This document shows, one piece after another, positions 54,101 to 64,000 of a stretch of DNA of 64,000 nucleotides (positions are counted from its first letter, which is position 1; each line of letters begins with the position of its first letter). Below the pieces are notes generated by a model. It did no database searches and was not told where the DNA came from. It saw only the letters and a program-made list of their open reading frames with translations. The stretch comes from Albula goreensis (taxonomy: Eukaryota; Chordata; Actinopteri; Albuliformes; Albulidae), in assembly GCA_022829145.1 (NCBI GenBank), contig CM040746.1:4310731-4374730 (forward strand), read 5' to 3'. A program made the position numbers and the translations under genes.

Positions 54101-57100
54101 TTAAAGTGCATTAAAATATTATTGCAAATGTTTAGTAAAATGAAAGAAAAAATTTCCAGTTATGTGTTTGTGACCAGTTCTCATGGTGTCGAAGCACACA
54201 TTATACTTTTCTGCATTGGATCTGTGTGGATCAGTGACACACCTGAGTAATTAGAAGTCCAACTGGTTTTGTGACATGGAAGGTGTGACATGTCAGTTTA
54301 GGTCAGGGAGGTGCAAGGTCCTATTGGTTCGTCTGGTGCTGAAAATTACTACTGTTTGTGAATTAATCGTATATGAGAGCAGAGTCGTTGAATGACCCAC
54401 CTTTTCTTCATTCCATTCACCATTCCATTCAGCCTCTCGTCATCATTAATTATTGTTTTTTAATCATTTATGAGTTAAGTCATTCATAAATCATTTAACA
54501 TTTATGAATCATAAGTCATTTAACACACACTCTTGTCTTTGCAAAAAGCAGCAGTGAACTGTACGAGCTGGACCTCCAACTCAGAGGTTGCGAGTTCAGT
54601 TCCCAGGAAGGGCACAGCAATTAAATTCTTGATCAGTTTAGATAACCTCAGTTTTATCAGTAAAATATCTAGCTGTATAAATTAATGTAGTGTGGCAAAG
54701 TATAAAGTTTCTTGATTTATGTGTCTTCTAAATGCCGAAAATCCAAATCAGTGTCACAACAGACAGTGCAGTAGGTATTGCTTCAATTTGTGATGTCACA
54801 CTGAGCACCATAGTATGCGTGAGACGGTGCCTGAGGGTGCATATGCAATTTTGTTGATGTGCAGTAAAAGTAGTGTTCAACCCAGTCATCAGGCATTGTG
54901 TGAATGTAAGATGTGTTTATTACATATCCCAGAATGCTTTTTGCCCCATCTCCTCTCCCTTTCATGAACACCTGATGTCATTGCAGGATTGTTGATAACA
55001 TGCCGGTCACCTGGTGCTATGACGTGGAGGCTGGTCAGAAGTATTGCAACCCCGGCTTCCCCATCGGCTGCTACGTGACGCCAGACGGCAGGGCGAAGGA
55101 CGCTTGCATCATCAATGTGAGTAGTATGCAGTCCAGAGTTCCTCACGCCACACATCAAGCTCATTATTCAAGGCCAAAGCCGCTTCCTGATTTTACTCAA
55201 AGAGATACTCGTGAGACACCAGCAGAATGCTGATGCGGAACTTTCTGGAAAAGTAGCGTCCCCCTCCCATTTGCTCAGTAGCTGTATGGACAGGATAGCC
55301 ATGTCGCTGACATGTCCATTTTCAGATTTCTATCATTCGTTTTCACACCCTTATCAAACTACAGGATGTTCTAAATAGCTGCAGACATGAGCTCCAGTGG
55401 AATGGGCCTTTTACCATTATGCAGCATGATATAAGCCTGCTAAGAGAGTAGCCTGACCTTTGAATTAGGTGGAATGTTTTAAATACAATACCCTCCAAGC
55501 GAGGTAGTGGTCGCACTGCCACATTGCGAGGGCCTGAGGCGGCATGCTCGCCGAACAGACAATGTGGGAGGGATTTATAGGCTCTGAAAACAAGCCCGGC
55601 CGGGTTTTCCTTGTCGTTGCAGGCCCAGTTCAACAAGAAGAACACGTTCTACTTCTTCAACCACGTTGACATCGTCATAACCTATCACAGCGGCGCCGAT
55701 GAGGGCTGGAAGGGGGCACGGCTGGTGGCGGCTACGCTAGAGCCCAAGAGGTAGAACTGAGAGCCTGCAGTCACAGTCAGGCGAAATTACACAAAACCCT
55801 TTGCATTGGTAGTGTTCAGGTAGATCTACATTGTGTACAATTTCGCCCCATAAAAACACAAGAACTTGCAGAACAGTATCAGTACATAACAAAAAAGTTA
55901 TGTCAAATTCATATTTTATTTCTGGGTCTTTGAAGAGCTGTTCCCTTTCAAGACAAGTGTTAATGTGGACATTCAAATAATTATTTCAGCAAGCAGTCTG
56001 TAGAGAGTGTATTCTTGGTCTTTACTTTGTATACAGTTGTGACAAAATGGTTTTTTCACCACAGGATGTTTTGTTTTGTGTTGACAACATAGTGAGGTGA
56101 GAGACATGTCTAAATATGGTCTGCTTTGCTCATGTGGTTCTTCTGTAAAGCATGAAAACCTTGATTGATGTAATTCTCCATCTCACCAGCAGAGGGCATT
56201 AATCCTTCAGTCCAGTTCCATACAAGCTGGAACAATTAGACAAGGAGACATTTACATATAAGAGAAAGTATACGTATTTTGGCATGCCTGCTAGACAAAA
56301 GATCAGTGGCCTGTGAAGTAGAACGCTCAAGTGTAAGTCCTGCTGTTTGGGTTTGGCAGTATCCAACACAGCAGTGGAGAAAACCCTTGTGACGGACCTC
56401 CAATGGAGATTCCTGGGGATTTCAAAAGTAAAGTGGACATCACCTACACGTACTCGATCACGTTTGAGGTAGGTCCCATTTTCATAACAATTAAAAGAGT
56501 ATTCAATTTTAATTATTAAAAGCGCCACAGAACCAGAGTGGTTCAGGGTAAAACATTCGCCTGGGATGGCAGGTGTTTAAGCAGGCTAAGTTCTTTGGTC
56601 GCATCTCATTGTTAATATCTGCAGTTGCACGAACCAAACATACACTGACAGCATAATCCTCCGACAGCATAGGCAGTGTGTGGTTGGTGGTGCATCTGTA
56701 GTGTTTAAAAAAAAAAAAAAAAAAAAAGCAAGGAACAGTCGTCATGTGACTCAGAGGACTCACGTGCCACGGACTAAACAGTTCGGCTGTGTTCAGGGTG
56801 GGGAAAAGTCATTTGAAAAATAAAATATGTTTAGAATGTGTATTTGTGCTTGTACCATAGGTAAGGAGATGTAAATTTCAATAGGACTACCTGGCTAAAT
56901 AAAGGTTAAATAACATAAACAAAACTCTGCAGGAGAACACATTAGGATGGCTGTACTGTAAATATAGCCATGTGCAGTTTTATTTGTAACTATAAAATAA
57001 ACCATTAAGTAAAAACTAATTTTTTTTCATCAACGATGATTACAGGATACAGCATGATAATAAGAATTTCCTCCTCTCTCAGCAAAAAAATTACATCAAA

Positions 57101-60100
57101 TGGGCTTCCAGGTGGGACTACATTCTCGTCTCCATGCCTCACACCAACATTCAGTGGTTTAGGTAAGGTTTACCCTCGCCAAAAATAAAAACAATCCGCA
57201 ATTATCCAGGATCATCCTCATTATTGTGTATGAAAATGTTCAATCATACCTTCAGCCTATAGCCTAGTGGCTAAGGTCCATGACTGGAACTCCTGAGGTT
57301 GGCGGTTCAAGTCCCAGTCCAGCCACATTGCTGTTGGGCCCCTGAGCAAGGCCCTTAACCCCACATTGCTCCCAAGCAAGTCGCTTTGGAGAAAAGCGTC
57401 AGCTAAATGACAGTAATGTAATTCCCTCTAGACCTGAGGGCTCCCTGTTTACTCGGTTTACAGAGTAATGGCAGCCTCGTCCCTTTTTGCACGCGGTCCA
57501 TGCTTGTGTTAACCTACAGCATGGCTCGGTGTCCGAACAGCTGGTCAGGTCCGAGCAGCTCTGATGAGATTGAGAGGACGTGACTGATGTCCGTCATTGA
57601 GGAGCAGCTGCTCCTTCCTGTCAGTCTTGCTTCGTTCAGCCAGGGTTTGAAGGGACATTTTCATAGCATGATAAGTAACATAAGAGCAGCCTTGTTTTCC
57701 TCTCAGTGGATGATTTAATTCCGATTTTTAACACAGCATGCACAAGTAGAGGTTATGTGACTTAATAAGTGACAATTGGTTACCTGTCAAAGTTAGGTAG
57801 CCATATATTGAATTAAAATGATTATTTGTTACCTAGCCGTAAAGAAAATGACCTTCATAAAGTCTTTTTTAATAGAGACAATATTTTCATGTTTCATAAT
57901 GTTAAAGAAAGCTGACTGGCTAGAAAGGGAGTCAACCAATTTTTAAAAATGTTTTTAATTCAGATGTGAACTACAATACGCCACCTCAAACAGCTGCTTT
58001 AGCCTGCAAGTTCATAGTAAAAGTGAATTACTTTTAAGCCCTATATCAAAAACCGCACCACAAAGATTTCAAAGCACCATCATATACCGTATCACCGTAA
58101 CACGGCCCAAACCTGCATCCGTTGTGTTCTGTCTGCAGCATAATGAACTCTCTGGTCATCGTGCTCTTCCTGTCTGGCATGGTGGCCATGATCCTGTTGC
58201 GGACCCTGCACAAGGACATCGCCAGATACAACCAGGTGGATCAGGTAACGCCCCCTAGTGGTGACAGTGTCACCCTGCAGCACTCTACACTGGATACGGC
58301 CCCTTGAGCTTGTTTAACCCGACATGTCTCGAGAGCAACACTGAACCACAAAATATATTTCAGCTGTTCCTCTTTTTACCTTAATTTAGGGTGCATCCAG
58401 TTGAAGGGCACAAATACAACTTGGCGGTGGAAAAACTGTACCTTTGAGTTCAGTTTGTAGCTGCCTGTGTTTATAGTTTCTGAGGGTGCGTGTACTGGTC
58501 TAGGCTCAGTTTTGCGTTTTTGGCTCACAACAGGTAAGCCAATGATATGGATACGGACAGAGAAACCTGACCCTAGATCAGTGCCCCTAATCTGAGACAA
58601 TTTGCCAGTACAGGCTTTGATCTGTCACTCTGAAAATTACTGTAGAACTCTTCTTTCCAGAGAATAAGAATTGGAATACAGGAGGTCCTCGGGTTACGAC
58701 GGTCTCGAGTTATGTTGTTTCGTGGTTATGACACACTCCCATAAATAACTTAAAAAACCTAGTTTTGACTTAAGCGGTTTGGTTCGTAAATACGACCACA
58801 GAAATAAAGGTAAAGAATTGTTCTCTCTTTTTTTATTACTGTTTCATTTAATTACTATATTTTATATGTCCTTCATGTGTTGTGTGTACAGTGTGAGTGA
58901 CTTAAGGTGTTAATTTAGGTATAATTTAGGTATAAATTCCGACTTACGTCGAAAATCGGCTTACGACACGTTGTAGGAATGGAACTCGTTCGTAAGTCGA
59001 GGACCCTCTGTACATTATTAAATTCAGTTTTCTTGCAACAAGACAATATTTTTAAAATTTCAGTCATTGACTGATTGCATGTTCAGATGGCTTTTCTGTA
59101 TATTTGTTTTTAAAGATGTTATTATTTGAGTAGGGTTTGTTGTTAAATTGTTATTATAAGATTTGGGTTGAAATTGACAGTAATCTCTTCAACATAGAGT
59201 AGCTACTTTGTGCCCACAGTTCCCAGCATGCACTGCAAGGTCACTTCACGGTGCATATGAAAATTCACAACTTGGAGTTCCAGCATGCATTTTGGCCGTT
59301 CCAAAGATCAAAACACTAACTGAATTGCCACTCATTTGTTTAGACTGATCCACTCTTGGAGTGTTCTCAGAATGTTCTGTCTGTGTAAGAAGATCTTCAG
59401 TGAAGTGTGACATCATTAACCTGGCCAACCTGGTCAATTCAATATGAGGTGTGGCTATTAAATAATGAGACTAGTACTGTAATTCAGTTTTAAGTTTTTT
59501 TCAGTAGCCATTTTGTTCAATTTCACCAAAAATTTCAAATTGATGCGTTGCTGGATATTTAAACTGACCATTTTTATGACATGTCAGAAAAACACGGCTA
59601 CTTCAAGCAAACTGAAGACGCAACCTGACTGAAACTTTCAGGGGTTGCTCCTGCTTGCCCATTGGTCAATGTATACCATGTGGTTCATGCATGAACGCTG
59701 TGGTTCGACTTCCAGCCCCGTCTATTATTTAATAGCCATACCTCGTATGTCAGAGTTAGCTTACAAAAGTGACTGTATATCTGTTGTGGAGTTCTGTAGA
59801 ACTGTGTCAGAGTGAAAATCAGAACTTCCCTCAGTGAGGGAGAGATGGCAGAAAGCATTCTGGGATATGTAGGCAACTGACTACTGTGGAGTTGCCAATT
59901 GGACCACGGAATTATTTTGGAATAGATATGTAGTACTGTTTAACTGAGTGTTTGTTGTTTGAAGTCATTATTTTTATGTGTTTGTTGAAGCACTTGTTTA
60001 ACATTGCCAAATAAATGTAAACTTTTGTTGCAATATTCACAGGTGGACTTGATAAAGGTCCCACAACAACCGGTGAATGCCTTTATTTCCTATGTAAGCT

Positions 60101-63100
60101 GGGAAACTTAGTACCAAAAACTTTTTATTGGTGCTTAAAGGGTAACTTCATTGTTAATTTGAGGTATATTGTTCATTCTGACCTTTACTGTAGCTGCTAC
60201 GAGTATCTCACCATGAATACTTGAGAACAAAATCATGTTGAATAATTATGTTGGAAATTCCTGTCTGGCTCCATAACAAATCCCAGAATTCATTGCTCCA
60301 CCTCTCCCTCTGATTGTGTATATTAGCAAAGGCCGACTTTAAATCAGATTGTTACTCAATTAAAAATCTTGGGCACATTTTCAAAATCCTGAATTCAACT
60401 GCTTAGCAGCATGTAGTTTATATGCTAAGCTCGCATTTGTCTCGCTGTGTGGAAATTAAATAAATGTATATCCACCTGTTTTTAATATATTAGATGAATT
60501 GATAGTTTAGCAGACTTGCTTTGTGTTAACATGCAGAAGAGAAGCCACCAGCTTCACAGTGCTTTCTATCAATTGTAGAAAGAAACAGAGCTTTCTTTTT
60601 TCGGAAGCCAGTTCCTCGCATATCAACAAAAGTTACTTCAGATCTGTACAGTAAGAAAGGACGAACATATTGAATTTGAAGAAATGGTGAAATTACCCTT
60701 TAATTTTGTGGGTGAGTTGGTGACTGATTGTGGGAGTTCTTCCTGACTCATCTGTGCCACCCTACAAATCACAGAACACACTGATGATGTTGTCATGGTG
60801 AAATCTTGTGAAAAGGTGCACCGGTGTGTTAGCCACTTCTTTCTTTCCGTTTGTCTTTCCTTCTTTTTGAGACAATAGAGAAAAAGTGTTCAAAATGCAT
60901 ACATTTAGTCGTCACTCACGTTGTTACTTATGAAGGCACTCAGTAACGGTAATTTGCTGTGTTGTCTCACAGGTTGGTGATTGGCCAGGTGATACCACTT
61001 TTGGGGTTCATGTAGTTGGTGATTGGCTCACACGGTGTACTGTGATGATGTCACCCATACATGTGAGCGCATTTTTGGCTCCTGATTGGTTGTGTGCTGT
61101 GGTTCCTGCAGGAAGAGGCTCAGGAGGAGTCGGGGTGGAAACAGGTCCATGGGGACGTGTTCAGGCCGCCCCAAATGGGCATGCTGCTGTCCATCTTCCT
61201 CGGACAGGGCGCCCAGATCACCATCATGACCTTCATCACCCTCTGTGAGTGCTCTAAGATCCGGACGCACACACACAGATGTGCACAGAAACACACACAT
61301 GCAAATAAACAAAATACGCAGAGAAACGCTCGTACAGACCAAAAAAAAATGTTACACACAAACAGTTACACACAAACACATGCACGTATACAGAAACATG
61401 CACTCATACACATAGAACCACACACGTGTATACAGAAACACACACAAATACACATAAACAAAATATGCACAGAAACACTTGTACAGACCAAAAAAACACA
61501 TATACAGCTATACACAAACACACTCATGTATATACACACAGAAACACACTTGCACACTCAAACACACACATACACAAACACCCGCACATACACATGAGCA
61601 GGTGTGAATATCTATTTGTACAAACAAACTCTCTCACACATACATGCAGAGAAAACCTCATACACATTTACACTCAAGTGCATATACTCAATCCTAGCAA
61701 AACCAACACAAAAAAACACGTATGTGTACAGTCACAGAAACATACGTAAGGCCAGATTTACTAAAGGATTACGACTGCTTCTCAGGGGTAAAAGCAGCCA
61801 CTAAAATGTTGCGGTATTTACCTGTGAATTACTAAACAGCCACAATGGGTGAAAATCGCTATAAACCCTTTGTGGCGGACAGCGTGTCACTGTTGTTGAT
61901 GGTGGTGGTGATTATGATTATGTTGGAGTTGTTGATGATGGTGATGGTGTTGATAGTGATGACAGTGATTATGATTATGATGATACTGGTGTTGTAGATG
62001 TTGATGGTATTCTCCCCCATTCTCCCCCTCCCCCAGTTCTGGCCTGCTTGGGCTTCCTGTCTCCAGCCAATCGGGAGCTCTGATGACGTGCGCAATGGTT
62101 CTTTGGGTGTTGCTGGGTACCCCAGCTGGATACGTGTCTGCCCGTCTGTACAAGAGTGAGTACACACACACACTCACACGCACACAGACACTCGCACTCG
62201 CAGGCCAACACACGCGCACACACACAGTGCTTCACCCCCAAGGAGAGACCAGTCTCTGCTCCAGAATGTCAGATTTTTATAGCTTGTCTGGGTAATATTT
62301 TGCAGTCTGTTCAGTGGCTGATGGTGGACCCAGCAGCCAGGGAAGTTTTTATTTCATGCACGCATTCTGCTGTGAGATTCATCAGAACTAGTCGCCAGTC
62401 TTTGGCTTATTTATTTGGGCAGTTTTACCACATTGGGGAAACCATACCCATAAGATTGGACCTTGAAGCTAAGCAGAGATTGATGGCCAGTTTTAACTAC
62501 CCTCACAGTGCAATAATTTCCATAATAAGTTCTAACAGAGACTGTAGTTATAACCATATCATTCAATAAATTACACACATTTGTAACATTCCAGTCGGAC
62601 CAGGGTCAGATATATTATGTCAGATATACTTACTATCTGATATAATATAAACTCATTTGAACATCTCTGTCTGTGTCTCCACAGCTTTTGGCGGTGAAAA
62701 GTGGAAAACGAACGTCCTGCTGACCGCGCTGCTGTGCCCAGGGTATGTAAGGCATCATGTTCACCTTTGACCTGCCCTCACTATGTGATATTGTACCACA
62801 TCTGCATCGGCCTATTTATGTAGCATTGACTATGTAACCGTTGTCATAAGCCCTGTGACATGGAGGGTATAGGCTGCCACGCAAGGGTGTTGACATGTTA
62901 TAAAGTGGTTATGTTGTTTTCAGTATTAGAATGATGTCACTTCCGTTCTTTGCGTTAGTTACCCAGCTCTACATTGTATTTCTGCCTGTGTAAAAGTGCT
63001 TGAGGTGTACATGGATCCAGAGAAGCAGTCTTTTAAAACTCCCCAGTGATGCACTAGCTAACATGCACAATGCGGCTAGCTACTTAGCAAGCTATCCAAC

Positions 63101-63858
63101 AGTAGCTAACATTCGCCAAGGATCATTGACAACTAAAAATAAAACAAAATGGCCAAAAGAAAAATATCTAACATATTCTCACTCCCTGCTCATCCAAACC
63201 CTGCCTCCTCTATATCAGATGCTGACGATACGCAGACTAATCAGTGACAGTGCTCAGGTGGCAATACAGTCACCCCAGCCGGACTCGGTCAGTATACAGT
63301 CCTAGCCAGATGATGATAGCGAAGCGCAGCTAATTGAGTTTAAATCAGGCAATTTAAACCAGCTTAGCTACAGGAGATTTTCTGGATGCGTTATGACAAG
63401 GGGAGGATGATTGAATAATTTAACATTTTCCATGTACAATTTGATTTGGCCCCTAAATATTTTGGGTTGAGGAGCCAATGGCTTTCAGTCGAGCAACAGT
63501 CATGTGATGGAGTATAAACCAGTCTTTACTTTACAAATATCCTGTATGACAGTTAATGGTAAACAAAAGTCAAGATCCTTTCCAAACATGCAAAATTCCC
63601 CATTCAAATATGGCTGTTTGCAGCTGCAGTTATTTACATCATGACCGTTGTCACATTGTATGAAGGTTACAGTTGTCTCTCTTTCTCTCTCTCCTCAGAG
63701 TGGTGTTCGCTGATTTCTTCCTGATGAACCTCATCCTTTGGGTGGAGGGGTCGTCGGCCGCCATCCCCTTCGGCACGCTCGTGGCGGTCCTGGCGCTTTG
63801 GTTCGGCATCTCCGTCCCGCTCACCTTTGTCGGCGCGTACTTTGGCTTCAAGAAACAG
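51107..63858 (+). CDS. tm9sf5: Transmembrane 9 superfamily protein, TM9SF2/TM9SF5 type (nonaspanin), 5' 13 coding exons; 3' end outside window
   Basis: Endosomal/Golgi nine-transmembrane protein. Exons: 51107-51235, 52400-52467, 52591-52684, 53673-53800, 54987-55116, 55623-55750, 56360-56468, 57083-57162, 58139-58244, 61112-61244, 62037-62155, 62685-62742, 63699-63858; about 481 of an expected 660 residues. Signal peptide ([14 protein letters not shown]) precedes [15 protein letters not shown]. The lumenal domain has [32 protein letters not shown] and the Cys-rich [19 protein letters not shown]1 is in exon 9 ([17 protein letters not shown]), followed by [12 protein letters not shown]. Later TM exons carry [18 protein letters not shown]. 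Closest human protein is TM9SF2, but identity looks clearly below what an orthologue would show; its place beside rbmx suggests the fish paralogue tm9sf5 (inference). Exon 11 has a one-base frame break. Confidence 0.9.
54545..54735 (+). mobile_element. Probable degraded tRNA-derived SINE
   Basis: B-box-like GAGTTCAGTTCCC after an A-box-like GAACTGTACGAGCTGG, and a tail with CTAAATGCCG. TM9SF intron 4. Confidence 0.5.
57252..57423 (+). mobile_element. tRNA-derived SINE (same family, better preserved)
   Basis: A box TAGCCTAGTGG (57260-57270), B box GGTTCAAGTCC (57304-57314), body GAGCAAGGCCCTTAACCCC, tail AAAAGCGTCAGCTAAATGAC. In TM9SF intron 8. Confidence 0.88.
58676..59013. mobile_element. 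Tigger/pogo-like MITE
   Basis: Imperfect terminal inverted repeats: TACAGGAGGTCCTCGGGTTA at the left and AAGTCGAGGACCCTCTGTA at the right, with TA ends. Interior A/T-rich, no ORF. TM9SF intron 9. Confidence 0.7.
59443..59748. mobile_element. Mariner-type MITE, longer copy with both ends
   Basis: Ends TATGAGGTGTGGCTATTAAA and TTTAATAGCCATACCTCGTA. Shares internal stretches (TTGCCCATTGGTCAATGTAT-like) with the 42966 copy but is about 76 bp longer. TM9SF intron 9. Confidence 0.85.
61260..61600. repeat. (CA)n-rich degenerate microsatellite (TM9SF intron 10)
   Basis: ACACAAACACA/ATACACA run starting about 16 bp after the exon 10 donor. A second CA run begins within 6 bp of the exon 11 donor (62158-62228). 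Confidence 0.92.
62037..62155 (+). other. tm9sf5: TM9SF exon 11 with one-base frame break
   Basis: Entering in the phase set by exon 10, the exon reads [12 protein letters not shown] and then hits TGA at 62081-62083. From 62083 the +1 frame reads [17 protein letters not shown], clearly the same conserved protein, and this frame fits exon 12. The exon is 119 nt where 120 nt are needed. The missing base is most likely in the GGG run at 62073-62075. Either a sequence error or a real disabling deletion. Confidence 0.85.
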
Positions 63859-64000
63859 GTGACTAAATATTTTTATCACATCTTTTTATAACCCACTGCT
63901 GTTAATTAAATACTTGCATTGGATTGGTCAAGAGGGTGTCAATTGTTTTTCTAGTAATCTGGACAATCGAAACGGCATAATACACGGCTGCGGAGACTTC

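Overview
The window is nuclear DNA of a ray-finned fish, most likely a teleost. It has spliced genes with GT-AG introns, long repeat-rich introns, abundant CA/TG microsatellites, tRNA-derived SINEs and short DNA transposons. The conserved proteins resemble, but are not identical to, their human counterparts. I cannot name the species from sequence alone.

Three protein-coding genes account for nearly all conserved coding sequence. (1) arhgef6 (alpha-PIX, a Rac/Cdc42 exchange factor) lies on the minus strand. I rebuilt 22 coding exons between 41735 and 1466; they join in phase without a stop into 2304 nt (767 codons plus stop), in the order CH, SH3, DH, PH, PAK/GIT-binding linker, C-terminal coiled coil. 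(2) rbmx (hnRNP G) lies upstream on the same strand, with eight coding exons from 49716 to 45225 giving 390 residues. It also has a non-coding first exon near 50480-50505, a TATA-containing promoter and a poly(A) signal at 44868-44873. (3) A transmembrane-9 superfamily (nonaspanin) gene of the TM9SF2/TM9SF5 type starts at 51107 on the plus strand, head to head with rbmx. Thirteen coding exons are visible up to 63858 and the rest lies beyond the window. Its exon 11 is one base short of the expected frame.

The most striking non-coding result is a pair of nearly identical box C/D snoRNA sequences on the rbmx strand in two neighbouring rbmx introns (47702-47782 and 48488-48568). Each has a C box, a D box, a terminal stem and a guide complementary to the 18S rRNA segment AACUUCUUAGAG, which is the SNORD61 target. 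SNORD61 is also hosted by RBMX in human.

Layout: 1-1465, sequence downstream of arhgef6; 1466-41735, arhgef6 with introns full of microsatellites, five intronic minisatellites, SINEs and DNA-transposon remnants; 41736-44849, intergenic with one mariner-type MITE; 44850-50505, rbmx with its snoRNAs; 50506-51106, compact divergent promoter region; 51107-64000, the TM9SF gene. The ARHGEF6-RBMX order is the same as on human Xq26. A TM9SF2-type gene beside them fits an ancient duplicate of the 13q block that carries ARHGEF7 and TM9SF2.
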